Source: Hydrogenophilaceae bacterium (GTDB lineage: Bacteria; Pseudomonadota; Gammaproteobacteria; Burkholderiales; Thiobacillaceae). From it: 38,730 nucleotides of DNA. Below the pieces are notes generated by a model. It made no database searches. It saw only the letters and a program-made list of their open reading frames with translations, and was not told the DNA's origin. The position numbers and the translations under genes are program-made. Shown in pieces: positions 1-8,447 of this stretch (positions are counted from its first letter, which is position 1; the number at the start of each line of letters is the position of its first letter). The stretch spans positions 1 to 38,730 of the forward strand of contig JACAED010000014.1 in assembly GCA_013389025.1 (NCBI GenBank), given 5' to 3'.

Positions 1-1110
1 AATGCCGGCAACGACTGGCAGGATGGTGGCAAGCAGGACGACCTGGTGACTGACAATGGCGGCAACGACACGCTGTATGGCGGGTCCGGCGACGATACAG
101 TCAAAGGCGGCGACGACAACGACGAGCTCCATGGCGGCGCCAACGACGATCTGCTGTGCGGCGAGAACGGCGACGACACCATCGATGGCGACACCGGTGA
201 CGACACTGCTTACGGCGGTGAAGGCGAAGATCTCCTGCGTGGCGGCGACGGTGAAGACTGCCTGCACGGCGAAGAAGGCGACGACCGTCTGCTCGGCGGC
301 AAGGAGGACGACAAGCTGGACGGCGGTACCGGCGACGATACCCTGAACGGCCAGAGTGGCAACGACTTCCTGCACGGGGGCAACGACAACGACTCCATGC
401 TGGGCGAAGCCGGCAATGACATGATGTGCGGCGGTTCCGGTGCCGATACCATGAAAGGCGGCAGCCAGGACGACACCCTCATCGGTGGCGACCAGGGCGA
501 CAAGCTCTACGGTGATGGCAACGAGGACAAGTTGCTGGGCGAAGACGGCAAGGACACCCTTGACGGCGGCAAAGGCAACGACTTCCTGTGCGGCGGTTCG
601 GACAACGATACCATCATCGGTGGCGATCAGGACGACACCATGGTGGGTGATGGCAGGCATGGGTTCTATGGCGGTCCAGGCGTGCCAGATGAGTTCGTCA
701 ATGGCGGCGAACACTACGAGCACGACATGGGCAGCCGCGGTTCTGATACCTTCGTCTTCAACGTTACCGCAATTGGTGATGGTGGAAAGGACGACGACGG
801 TGACTCCAGCTACCTGGACAGCCTGGGCTTCGCCAGCGAGGACATCATCCTCGATCCGGAAGCGGTGGATATCCTGAAGTTCATCGTAGACCAGCCCGGA
901 ATCGAGTCCGCGGCTGACCTGGATCCACATGTGTTCGTGGTGGATGATGGGCAGGATGTCACCATCTACTTCAACCGCGATGGCGACCACAGCTGGACCG
1001 GCGATGCGGAAGACAGCATCGTGTTGAAGGGCATGGGCATTGCTCCGGGGCACGCCGGCATCGACAGCCTGGTTGAGCTTAAAGGTTCCATCAACATCCT
1101 GGTGGTCTAA
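1..1110 (+). CDS. RTX calcium-binding repeat protein, 5'-truncated by window edge
   Basis: The reading frame is open from the first base, so the gene starts upstream; the GTG at 46 is only an internal codon. About the first 200 visible residues are tandem glycine/aspartate nonapeptides of the GGxGxDxLx type, the hallmark of RTX proteins that fold into a parallel beta-roll on binding calcium outside the cell. The last ~150 residues are a non-repetitive acidic domain ending in a hydrophobic tail (NILVV), as expected for a C-terminal type I secretion signal. An ABC exporter and HlyD-type adaptor follow immediately, so this is very probably their substrate. What the protein does (adhesin, S-layer, enzyme or toxin) depends on the missing N-terminal part. 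Unusually for the family, four cysteines (codons at 157, 259, 427 and 589) lie in or next to repeat units. Confidence 0.9.
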   Translation, partial: NAGNDWQDGGKQDDLVTDNGGNDTLYGGSGDDTVKGGDDNDELHGGANDDLLCGENGDDTIDGDTGDDTAYGGEGEDLLRGGDGEDCLHGEEGDDRLLGGKEDDKLDGGTGDDTLNGQSGNDFLHGGNDNDSMLGEAGNDMMCGGSGADTMKGGSQDDTLIGGDQGDKLYGDGNEDKLLGEDGKDTLDGGKGNDFLCGGSDNDTIIGGDQDDTMVGDGRHGFYGGPGVPDEFVNGGEHYEHDMGSRGSDTFVFNVTAIGDGGKDDDGDSSYLDSLGFASEDIILDPEAVDILKFIVDQPGIESAADLDPHVFVVDDGQDVTIYFNRDGDHSWTGDAEDSIVLKGMGIAPGHAGIDSLVELKGSINILVV

Positions 1111-1121
1111 GCAGCGGTACC

Positions 1122-1150
1122 CTTCCCGGGAATCCTCCGATTCCCGGAAG
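1122..1150 (+). other. Hairpin directly after the RTX stop codon
   Basis: The arms CTTCCCGGGAAT and ATTCCCGGAAG pair around the loop CCTCCG, with one bulged C. It lies 11 bases after the RTX stop and just before the terminator at 1157-1188. There is no T-run directly after it, so it may protect the 3' end of the RTX mRNA rather than terminate. That role is inferred. Confidence 0.6.
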
Positions 1151-1156
1151 ATTGGA

Positions 1157-1188
1157 GGCATGGGCGCAAGCCCGTGCCTTTTTGTTTT
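1157..1188 (+). terminator. Rho-independent terminator between RTX gene and exporter operon
   Basis: A 9-bp stem, GGCATGGGC / GCCCGTGCC (one G-T pair), closes a GCAA tetraloop and is followed by TTTTTGTTTT. This is a classic intrinsic terminator. In RTX operons a partial terminator at this position often keeps substrate mRNA above exporter mRNA; that this one leaks is an inference. Confidence 0.8.
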
Positions 1189-1218
1189 GTGGCCCGGAAA
1201 TTGCTGTAATTTGCTCGA

Positions 1219-1224
1219 TATAAT
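1219..1224 (+). promoter_or_regulatory. Candidate -10 box for the type I secretion operon
   Basis: There is a perfect TATAAT 36 bases upstream of the ATG at 1261 and downstream of the terminator. No good -35 element lies at 16-18 bp spacing; TTGCTG at 1201 is only 12 bp away. The call rests on the -10 match and position alone. Confidence 0.3.
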
Positions 1225-1260
1225 TTCAAGTTATTCGACCCCTGGTCGCTATTGATACCC

Positions 1261-3003
1261 ATGAACGAACACGCACTGACCCGGCTGGTTTTCAAATATC
1301 GAAGCTCATTCATGGTGCTGGGGGTGTTCAGCATCTTTTTCAACATCCTGGTGCTGACGATGCCGATCTACATGTTGACGGTGTTTTCGCATGTCATGAC
1401 CAGCAGAAGCCAGGAAACCCTGACACTTTTGACGGTGGCTGCCATCGTGGCGCTGATCATCCAGGGTTTGCTTGATTTCATCCGTTCGCGCATCCTGGTC
1501 CGCATCGGCCTGACCCTGGACATGGAGCTGACACCCCAGGTGGTCGAGGCGATCGTTCGCCACGCCGCGGGCAGCGCCGAGCGGAATTCCCAGCGCTTGC
1601 GAGATGCAGCCGAGTTGCGCAACTTCCTGACGGGCACGGGCATTTTCAATCTGTTCGATGCGCCTTTCGTTCCTTTCTATGTGCTGGTCATTTATCTGAT
1701 GCATCCCATGCTGGGTCATCTGGCCCTGTTCGGCAGCCTGCTCCTGTTTGCCATTGCGGTCGTCAATGAACTGATCACGAGAAAGCCCGTCAAGTCGGCT
1801 TTGGCGGACAATCATCGTACCCAGCAGCGCGTGGACGAATTTGTGCGCAATGCCGATGCCATCGAAGCCATGGGCATGATGCCGGCGGTCATCGAGCAAT
1901 GGCGCATGCAGAACAATACATCCCTGATGTCGCTCAACAAGGGTGCGGATACGGCCAGCTACATGCAGGGCCTGGCAAAATTTGTCCGTTTCCTGATCCA
2001 GGTCCTGCTTTACGGTGTGGGTGCCTATCTTTTCCTGCAAGAGGAGCTCATGACGGGTGCCATCATCGCATCCTCGATTTTGATGGGCCGTGCGCTGGCG
2101 CCGGTGGAAGCAGCCATTTCCACATGGAAGAACATGGTAGGTGCAAAAAACGCATTCGACCGTCTCAAGGAGATCCTGGCGCCGGAAAGGCTTGAGCCCT
2201 ACCGTAATCGAATGTCCCTGCCGACACCCGAGGGGCGTTTGCAACTGGAAAGAGTCGTTGTCATGGCACCGGGTACCGACCGCATGACCCTGAAGGGTGT
2301 CGGTTTTGCCATCGAGCCCGGCGATTTTCTGGGTGTGGTCGGCCCCAGTGGCGCGGGCAAATCAACCCTGGCCAAGCTGATTGTCGGCATTCTCAGGCCC
2401 AAATCGGGCAGCGCGCGTCTGGATGGAGTGGACCTTGCTTCATGGCATCCGGATGAACTGGGGCAGCATGTCGGTTACCTTCCTCAGGATGTGCAACTCT
2501 TCAACGGGACGGTGCGCGAAAATATTGCCCGCCTTTCAAGAAACAACGATCCCGAGGCGGTTATCGATGCGGCCAAGAAGGTGGGCATGCACGAAACCAT
2601 ATTGCAGTTGCCAAACGGATATGACACCAACATCGGGGATGGCGGCGCCATGCTTTCAGCGGGACAGCGCCAGCATCTGGGTCTTGCGCGCGCCCTCTAC
2701 GGAAATCCGAGATTGCTGATTCTCGACGAACCCAACTCGAACCTGGATTCGGTCAGCGAGGAAGCGCTGCTCAAGACACTCGAAGCAGCCAAGAAAGAGG
2801 GCATCACGATTGTCGTCATCACGCACAGGCCCAGCATTCTGCAATCCGCCGACAAGATGCTGATGCTTAGAAACGGCATGGTTGAAATGTTTGGCACGCG
2901 CGCGCAGATCATGCAGAAAATTACAGCTCCGTCTGGAATGCAGCAGCCTGCCAACAAGGAGCAAAATGCGCCTAAACTGATGGCTCAAGGAGAATCGCGA
3001 TGA
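1261..3003 (+). CDS. Type I secretion system permease/ATPase (PrtD-type ABC exporter)
   Basis: This inner-membrane exporter uses ATP to push unfolded RTX-type substrates through a trans-envelope channel. The N-terminal half is a membrane domain with hydrophobic helices from the start. The C-terminal half is a complete ATPase: Walker A GPSGAGKST (bases 2341-2367), signature LSAGQRQ (near 2653) and Walker B LLILDEP (near 2713). There is no N-terminal C39 peptidase or peptidase-like domain, which places it in the PrtD/AprD group rather than with bacteriocin exporters. Length is about 580 residues, normal for the group. A TTG at 1252 is in frame, but the ATG at 1261 is preferred; neither has a good ribosome site. 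The stop overlaps the adaptor's start (ATGA). The outer-membrane TolC partner is not in the window. Confidence 0.92.
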   Translation: MNEHALTRLVFKYRSSFMVLGVFSIFFNILVLTMPIYMLTVFSHVMTSRSQETLTLLTVAAIVALIIQGLLDFIRSRILVRIGLTLDMELTPQVVEAIVRHAAGSAERNSQRLRDAAELRNFLTGTGIFNLFDAPFVPFYVLVIYLMHPMLGHLALFGSLLLFAIAVVNELITRKPVKSALADNHRTQQRVDEFVRNADAIEAMGMMPAVIEQWRMQNNTSLMSLNKGADTASYMQGLAKFVRFLIQVLLYGVGAYLFLQEELMTGAIIASSILMGRALAPVEAAISTWKNMVGAKNAFDRLKEILAPERLEPYRNRMSLPTPEGRLQLERVVVMAPGTDRMTLKGVGFAIEPGDFLGVVGPSGAGKSTLAKLIVGILRPKSGSARLDGVDLASWHPDELGQHVGYLPQDVQLFNGTVRENIARLSRNNDPEAVIDAAKKVGMHETILQLPNGYDTNIGDGGAMLSAGQRQHLGLARALYGNPRLLILDEPNSNLDSVSEEALLKTLEAAKKEGITIVVITHRPSILQSADKMLMLRNGMVEMFGTRAQIMQKITAPSGMQQPANKEQNAPKLMAQGESR

Positions 3004-4340
3004 GCAACGGTGCGCTGCTTCCCTCCAGTCAGCCCGCGGAGGTCATCGATCTTTTCCCTGAGGTGGACCAAAGCCGCAAGCGCCTGATCTGGGCGGGAAC
3101 CCTGGTAATCGCCCTGGGTTTTGGCGTGCTGGGATTGTGGGCGGCAATCGCACCGCTGAAGAGTGCCGCACTGGCATCCGGTGTGGTCAAGGTGGCAGGA
3201 GAAAGAAAGTCGATCCAGCATCTTGAGGGGGGCATCGTCAAGGAAATCAACGTGTTCGAGGACCAGCAAGTGGTCAAGGATCAGGTGCTGGTCCGCCTCG
3301 ATGATACGGTTGCCAGGGCCAGGCATAGCCTGTTGCAGGGCCAGCACGATGTGCTGGTGGCAGAGATTGCCCGGCTTGAAGCGGAACGCGACCGGTTGCC
3401 GGAGATTGCCTTCCCGGAAGATTTGCTGAACAGGATCGATGATCCGAGGGTCGAGAACCTCATCATGGGTGAGCAGCTCCTTTTCGAAAGCCGTCGCGAA
3501 GCCCTGGAGGGGCAAATCAGGGTGCTGAGCCAGCGCAAACAGCAATACCAGGAAAAGATCGCAGGGCGTCAGGCACAGATGCAGGCGATCAAGATCAGGC
3601 GCGAATATGTCTCGGAGGAAATCAAGGGCGCCGAAGAACTGTTGAAGATCGGCATGTATCTCAAACCCAAGTATTACGCCCTGAAAAGCAATGAAGCTGA
3701 TCTGGAAGGCGACATGGGCAAGCTCAGGGCGGAAATTGCCGAAAGCCGCGAACTGATCAGCGAGACCGATTTGCGCATCATGGACATCAGGAACCAGGCC
3801 ATGAAGGAGAACATCGATCGCCTGCAGCAGCTGCGCGCCAGCCTCAATGACAGCGGTGAACGCCTGTCAGCCGCCGCGGATAGCCTTGCCCGCACCCAGA
3901 TCAGGGCGCCTCTCGACGGCACGGTCATCGGCTTGCAGGTTCATACCATTGGTGGGGTCGTCAAGCCGGGTGAAACCATCCTGGACATTGTGCCCAAGAA
4001 TGACAAGCTGATCGTCGAAGCAAGGGTACGTACCGATGACATTGACGTCGTTCACAAGGATCTGCCGGCAGAAGTACGATTCACTGCGCTGAACTGGCGG
4101 ACGGCCCCGCTGATGAAGGGCAAGGTCACACGCGTTTCAGCCGACCGCTTTACAGACCAGAACAGTGGCCTTTCCTATTATCTGGCGCAGATCGAGATCG
4201 ATCCGAGAAGCGCTCCGAAGGTACGTCTGTATCCTGGCATTCCTGCAGAAGTTTTTGTTGTCACCGGAGAACGTACCGCACTTGAGTATCTGTTGAAACC
4301 CATCGTGGACCAGATGCGGCGCGGCTTGCTGGAAGAATGA
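3000..4340 (+). CDS. HlyD-family type I secretion periplasmic adaptor
   Basis: This membrane-fusion protein bridges the ABC exporter and an outer-membrane TolC-type channel. A short cytoplasmic N-terminus precedes one membrane helix at about residues 29-50. A split lipoyl/barrel-sandwich domain follows, with the motif SIQHLEGGIVKEI, then a long periplasmic coiled coil (roughly residues 95-290) and the second lipoyl half (TQIRAPLDGTVIGLQVHTIG). The beta-barrel end carries the typical PGIPAEVFVVTGERT segment. At 446 residues it matches the PrtE/HlyD class. The start is well supported: AAGGAG at 2987-2992 lies 7 bases upstream of the ATG. It overlaps the exporter by 4 bp at its start and the glycosyltransferase by 4 bp at its end, implying translational coupling of all three. 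Confidence 0.93.
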   Translation: MSNGALLPSSQPAEVIDLFPEVDQSRKRLIWAGTLVIALGFGVLGLWAAIAPLKSAALASGVVKVAGERKSIQHLEGGIVKEINVFEDQQVVKDQVLVRLDDTVARARHSLLQGQHDVLVAEIARLEAERDRLPEIAFPEDLLNRIDDPRVENLIMGEQLLFESRREALEGQIRVLSQRKQQYQEKIAGRQAQMQAIKIRREYVSEEIKGAEELLKIGMYLKPKYYALKSNEADLEGDMGKLRAEIAESRELISETDLRIMDIRNQAMKENIDRLQQLRASLNDSGERLSAAADSLARTQIRAPLDGTVIGLQVHTIGGVVKPGETILDIVPKNDKLIVEARVRTDDIDVVHKDLPAEVRFTALNWRTAPLMKGKVTRVSADRFTDQNSGLSYYLAQIEIDPRSAPKVRLYPGIPAEVFVVTGERTALEYLLKPIVDQMRRGLLEE

Positions 4341-5659
4341 AGGTCCTGTTCGTTCATCAGAACTGTCCTGGACAGTTCAAGCATCTTGCACCTCGGCTCG
4401 CCTCCGTCGAAGGCAATGAAGTGGTGTTCATCACTCGCACGGGCAAGCCGAATCTGCCCAATGTGCGAAAACTTGAATACACGCCGGCACGTGAACCTGC
4501 GCCAAGCACCCATCGGTACCTGAGGCTTATGGAAGAGGGCGTCCTGAATGGGCAGGCCGTCGCCAAGGTAGCGCTCGAAGCCAGGAAAAAGGGTTTCCGT
4601 CCCGATGTCATCGTCGCCCATGTTGGCTGGGGCGAGGCGCTTTATCTGAAAAACATCTGGCCAGGCGTTCCCCTGCTGGGGTACTTCGAGTGGTTTTACC
4701 GGCCTTTTGGCAGTGACGTGGATTTTCTCGACCCGCCTTCACTCGATGATGTCTGCCGGATTCAGAGCCGGAACGGATTGCATCTGCTCAATCTGGAAAC
4801 CGCGGATTGGGGCATTTCACCCACTCAGTGGCAACTGAATCAGCATCCCGAATCATACCGCCACAAGATTTCAGTCATCCATGACGGGGTGGACACGGAC
4901 CTGGTGAAGCCGAATCCGGACGTCACCGGAACGCTCAAGGACAACTTGAAACTGAAGTATGGCGATGAGGTGATCACCTATGTATCGCGCAACCTCGAGC
5001 CGTACCGGGGATTCCCGAGTTTCATGCGTGCGGCTGAAAGGGTGCTGAAGCGGCGGCCCAATGCACACATCATTGTGGTGGGGGGGGATGGTGTCAGTTA
5101 CGGCAGCAGGCCCAAGGGGGGTGGCAACTACCGTGAGCAGATGCTTGCTGAACTTGATCTGGACTTGAGTCGTATTCATTTCCTGGGCAAGGTGAAGTAC
5201 GACGTTTTCCTGCGAATACTGCAGCTTTCTGCCGCGCATGTTTATCTGACTGTGCCTTTCGTCCTTTCCTGGTCAATGATCGAGGCCATGTCGGCGGGAT
5301 GTGTCGTCATCGGATCGCGAACGCCGCCAGTGGAGGAAGTTATCAGGGACGGCAAGAACGGTTTGCTGGTGGATTTCTTTTCGCCCGAGGATATCGCAAA
5401 CAGAATCGAGGAAGCACTGGACAATCCTGACAAAATGGCGCGAATCCGTCGTGCCGCCCGTCAAACCGTTCTAGACCGTTATGCATTGAAAGACTGTCTG
5501 GAAAGGCAGATCAAGCTGGTAACCGATGTCGCAAGAGGGGTGAAGCAGACGGATTCAGTCGCCAGCATTCCCCTGACAAGTCTGAGCAAGGCTGTAAAGT
5601 CCGGGGCTGTGAAGCGTCAGGCCTCCAAGGCACGCAGGAATTCCCGGCCCAAGGCTTGA
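4337..5659 (+). CDS. GT4-family glycosyltransferase coupled to the type I secretion operon
   Basis: This is a GT-B fold glycosyltransferase of the GT4 (group 1) type. The N-terminus MKVLFVHQNCPGQF is the usual nucleotide-fold start. The C-terminal half has the donor-site pattern, including ISVIHDGVDTDLVKPN, VGGDG and SWSMIEAMSAGCVVIGS, whose acidic residue sits where the family's E-x7-E motif does. Length is 440 residues. It ends in a strongly basic tail (about 35 residues rich in Lys/Arg/Ser) that is not part of the fold. It overlaps the adaptor gene by ATGA, so it is made with the exporter. A role in glycosylating the exported RTX protein is an attractive inference, but action on a surface polysaccharide cannot be excluded. 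Donor and acceptor are unknown. Confidence 0.85.
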   Translation: MKVLFVHQNCPGQFKHLAPRLASVEGNEVVFITRTGKPNLPNVRKLEYTPAREPAPSTHRYLRLMEEGVLNGQAVAKVALEARKKGFRPDVIVAHVGWGEALYLKNIWPGVPLLGYFEWFYRPFGSDVDFLDPPSLDDVCRIQSRNGLHLLNLETADWGISPTQWQLNQHPESYRHKISVIHDGVDTDLVKPNPDVTGTLKDNLKLKYGDEVITYVSRNLEPYRGFPSFMRAAERVLKRRPNAHIIVVGGDGVSYGSRPKGGGNYREQMLAELDLDLSRIHFLGKVKYDVFLRILQLSAAHVYLTVPFVLSWSMIEAMSAGCVVIGSRTPPVEEVIRDGKNGLLVDFFSPEDIANRIEEALDNPDKMARIRRAARQTVLDRYALKDCLERQIKLVTDVARGVKQTDSVASIPLTSLSKAVKSGAVKRQASKARRNSRPKA

Positions 5660-5694
5660 GGTGGTGGATACCGGTCAGCGCGACTGGAGCATTA

Positions 5695-6705
5695 TCAATC
5701 GATGATTATTGATTGTTCCCGGACGATCAGTGGACCGGGTTTGACTGACGATTGACGCCATAGCTGGAAGCGGCCGCGATACGTTCCAGTCGGCCAGTTT
5801 CCAGCGGGACGTTTCATGCCAACGTATCCGAACCAGCGTGCCCTGTTTCTGGAAAAGGTTTCCCGATTCTCAGCCAGAGTCTTGCCGTCAGGGCTAAAAA
5901 GCTCAAGTTTCCATTGATCACCTTCGTTAGGGCCGTAGACCTCTACCCAGAAGGCCAGAGCGGGCACTGACGCTTGGAGTGTCCTGGCGGAATACAGTCC
6001 TTCCTCCACGGATTCCGATTTGGGTGCCTCAGGCGCAAACCCAGACTGCAAAATGCCAGTGGACCGATAAGGAAGCAAACTCAATGCACTTGCACTCCAC
6101 AACGTCGGGTTGTCGATGCCGCATTTTTCATCGAGCCCAAGGCCATTGAATGGATCGAGAGGCTTGCCTTTGTATCGAACGGTGAAATGCAAATGAGGAA
6201 ATTCGGTTTTTCCGGACAGGCCCACCAGACCGAGCACCTGGCCGGCGCGCACATGTTCGCCAGGTTTGACCCGAATGCTTCCCTTGCGCAGATGGCTGTA
6301 TTGGGTTTCCCAGCCATTTCCGTGGTCGATCGCCACACTGTTTCCGGCTTCACGTTTGTTGATGGCATTCAGCCCGGTTTTTCTGATGCTGATGTCATCC
6401 ATTTCATCACGAATGGCGCGAACGATCCCGGAAGCCGCAGCGATCACGGGAACGCCCTGTCTCATCATTTCAAGGTTGGGCAGCCGGAAATCCACCCCAT
6501 TGTGGCCGTCATACCCCAACGAGCCGCATGTGTAGTCACGAAAGTCAGGGCCGGAATCATGATCGAAATGGTTCTGTATCTGGCAGGTTCGTGTCATGTC
6601 GCAATCCAGGGGGATTTCGAGGCTGATGGTTTCAGCGGAAAGCGAAGTGGCGATCGCCATGCTGGCGATGCCGGCAAGCATTCCAAAAAGCGATCTCATT
6701 GCCAT
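5695..6705 (-). CDS. Secreted M23-family zinc metallopeptidase
   Basis: This is a LytM/M23-type peptidase that normally cuts peptide cross-links in peptidoglycan. Both zinc-site motifs are intact: HNGVDF (His and Asp ligands) and HLHF (last His ligand), plus the catalytic-region YSHL. The chosen ATG (6705, or 6699 two codons later) puts a clean signal peptide (RSLFGMLAGIASMAIATSLSA) at the N-terminus, so the product acts in the periplasm. The frame extends to an upstream ATG at 6825, but that would bury the signal peptide behind 40 hydrophilic residues. A C-terminal extension of about 120 residues, rich in Trp and aromatic residues, follows the catalytic domain and is not recognised. The gene is convergent with the glycosyltransferase and divergent from kpsM. 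A link to capsule or RTX passage through the wall is possible but unproven. Confidence 0.85.
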   Translation of the reverse strand: MAMRSLFGMLAGIASMAIATSLSAETISLEIPLDCDMTRTCQIQNHFDHDSGPDFRDYTCGSLGYDGHNGVDFRLPNLEMMRQGVPVIAAASGIVRAIRDEMDDISIRKTGLNAINKREAGNSVAIDHGNGWETQYSHLRKGSIRVKPGEHVRAGQVLGLVGLSGKTEFPHLHFTVRYKGKPLDPFNGLGLDEKCGIDNPTLWSASALSLLPYRSTGILQSGFAPEAPKSESVEEGLYSARTLQASVPALAFWVEVYGPNEGDQWKLELFSPDGKTLAENRETFSRNRARWFGYVGMKRPAGNWPTGTYRGRFQLWRQSSVKPGPLIVREQSIIID

Positions 6706-6909
6706 GGAGTCAGTAACGATGTCTCGGGTATGTGTTTTTTCGATTGCCTGATGCATGACCCTGTTGTGCTGGTCGGATTCCATTGGCAAGGGATGCAAGG
6801 CTCCAGAACGAACCGGTTTGTTCAAGTGGGGAAGATTTTATGTCGAAAATGGGGTGACAATGTTTCAAGCTTTGAAATTCATTGAAGAATCCAGACTTGT
6901 CTTTTCGAA

Positions 6910-6950
6910 TTGGATCAAAATGAAGCCAATCGATAAACTGATGATATAGT
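6910..6950 (+). promoter_or_regulatory. Candidate promoter of the kps export operon
   Basis: Two overlapping candidates lie in the AT-rich divergent region before kpsM. One is TTGGAT (6910-6915) with TAAACT (6934-6939) at 18-bp spacing. The other is an extended -10, TGATATAGT (6942-6950). Either would drive kpsM-kpsT-kpsE-kpsD. This is pattern matching only. Confidence 0.3.
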
Positions 6951-7002
6951 TGAAATAACATGCTAACGGGGTTAAAAGACTGGAAATCAACTCGAATCCC
7001 TG

Positions 7003-7788
7003 ATGAACTCTAATCGATCACCTCAACAAATCACGTTTTCGGTATGGAAGGCGCTTTTCCTTCGAGAAGCGATTTCCCGCATTTCCAAGGAACGTGCTGC
7101 GTGGATTTGGCTGTTGCTGGAACCCATTGCACATGTAACGGTAATGGTGATTTTCTTTACAGTGATTCGTCAAAAGGATCTGGCGGGTGTCGAACTGACA
7201 GTATTTCTTCTGCTGGGAATTTTGAGTTTCCTGCTTGTGCGGAATATTTCCACCCGGTCCATGGAGGCCATTACGGCCAATGCCGCATTATTCTCATACC
7301 GGCAGGTCAGGCCAGTGGATACAGTTCTGGTACGAGCGGCACTGGAATCACTTTTGATTGCGATTGTCGTCATACTGACCTTCAGTGCGGCCGGATTGCT
7401 GGGCTTCGAAGTGATCCCAAGCAAACCGCTGCTGGTTATTTATTCATTGGCCCTGCTGGCATCGAGCGGCCTGGGTTTTGGCCTGATATTTTCCGCGCTG
7501 GGGAATCTGGTGCCTGAAGTCGGACGCATAGGACACATGCTTTTTCACCCGCTGTATCTGATGTCCGCGGTCATCTATCCTGCCTTCATCATTCCTGCGC
7601 CATATCGGGATTTTGTCATGCTGAATCCACTGGTGCATGGCATTGAATCTGTCAGGGGCGGATTCTTTGCTGATTACCATGTGGTTGAAGAGGTCAGCCT
7701 GTCCTATCTCGCGGCATTTGCAATGTTTTCCGTTTTCCTCGGACTTCTTCTTCAAGTCCGTTTTCAGCAGCGGCTGCTCGCTCGATGA
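7003..7788 (+). CDS. kpsM: Capsular polysaccharide ABC transporter permease (KpsM/CtrC/BexB type)
   Basis: This is the ABC-2 type membrane subunit that carries lipid-linked capsule chains across the inner membrane. About six hydrophobic segments can be seen in 261 residues (approximately 30-55, 62-85, 107-135, 143-170, 180-202 and 233-253). The length and the C-terminal signature around NPLVHGIESVRGGFF are typical of the KpsM/CtrC family. Its stop overlaps the ATPase gene by ATGA, and the next two genes are also KpsE- and KpsD-like, so the assignment is secure from both sequence and context. Confidence 0.93.
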   Translation: MNSNRSPQQITFSVWKALFLREAISRISKERAAWIWLLLEPIAHVTVMVIFFTVIRQKDLAGVELTVFLLLGILSFLLVRNISTRSMEAITANAALFSYRQVRPVDTVLVRAALESLLIAIVVILTFSAAGLLGFEVIPSKPLLVIYSLALLASSGLGFGLIFSALGNLVPEVGRIGHMLFHPLYLMSAVIYPAFIIPAPYRDFVMLNPLVHGIESVRGGFFADYHVVEEVSLSYLAAFAMFSVFLGLLLQVRFQQRLLAR

Positions 7789-8447
7789 TCAGTGTAAGGA
7801 ACGTCCACAAGCGCTACCCAACCCGCAAGGGCTGGCATACGGTGTTGAGAGGCATCGATCTGGAAATACCCAGGGATTGCAACGTGGGGCTGATCGGGGT
7901 CAATGGTGCAGGCAAATCAACGCTCTTGCGTTTGATCGGGGGCATAGACCAGCCAGACCGGGGCGATATTACGCGAGATTGCAGGGTATCCTGGCCCTTG
8001 GCCCTGTCTGGCGGATTCCAGAGATTGCTTACCGGAAGGCAGAATGCCAAGTTTGTATGCCGGGTACAGGGAGAAGAGGCGAATATTCGCGAGCATCTGG
8101 AATTCGTTGAAGAATTTGCCGAACTGGGTGATTATTTCGATGAGCCCGTCAATACCTATTCCAATGGCATGCGTGCCCGACTGGCATTCGCGCTCTCGCT
8201 GGCCTTTGAGTTCGACGTTTATCTGGTCGATGAGATCACTGCCGTGGGTGATGCCATTTTCAGGAAGAAGGCCAAACAGTCTTTCAGGGAATTGGCCGAT
8301 CGTGCCGGGCTGATCATGGCTGCGCACAATGCCGCAGTCCTCAAGGAGTTTTGTAATGCAGGGATATGGCTTAACAATGGTCGGGCTTTCTGGTTTGACT
8401 CGATCGACGACGCCATCAATGCTTATTCGGACAGCATCGAAAAATGA
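7785..8447 (+). CDS. kpsT: Capsular polysaccharide ABC transporter ATP-binding protein (KpsT/CtrD type)
   Basis: This is the cytoplasmic ATPase that powers KpsM. Walker A is GVNGAGKST at residues 38-46. The signature is the capsule-specific form YSNGMR at 125-130 in place of canonical LSGGQ, and Walker B is VYLVDE at 145-150, followed by TAVGD. The His switch region is HNAAVLKEFC. At 220 residues it is the normal size for KpsT/CtrD and lacks the C-terminal glycan-binding domain of O-antigen Wzt proteins. It overlaps kpsM upstream and kpsE downstream by 4 bp each. Confidence 0.95.
   Translation: MISVRNVHKRYPTRKGWHTVLRGIDLEIPRDCNVGLIGVNGAGKSTLLRLIGGIDQPDRGDITRDCRVSWPLALSGGFQRLLTGRQNAKFVCRVQGEEANIREHLEFVEEFAELGDYFDEPVNTYSNGMRARLAFALSLAFEFDVYLVDEITAVGDAIFRKKAKQSFRELADRAGLIMAAHNAAVLKEFCNAGIWLNNGRAFWFDSIDDAINAYSDSIEK

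Noticed and set aside
210-503. Long open frame on the opposite strand of the RTX gene
   Set aside because: It is a shadow of the repetitive GC-rich coding strand; its product is low-complexity Ser/Pro and has no family features.
1-660. Dense short direct repeats resembling a CRISPR or satellite array
   Set aside because: The repeats are 27-base codon-level units encoding RTX nonapeptides in one open frame, with no spacer structure.
5974-6885. 303-residue open frame on the plus strand, opposite the M23 peptidase
   Set aside because: The minus-strand frame has complete zinc-site motifs and a signal peptide; the plus-strand product resembles no family.
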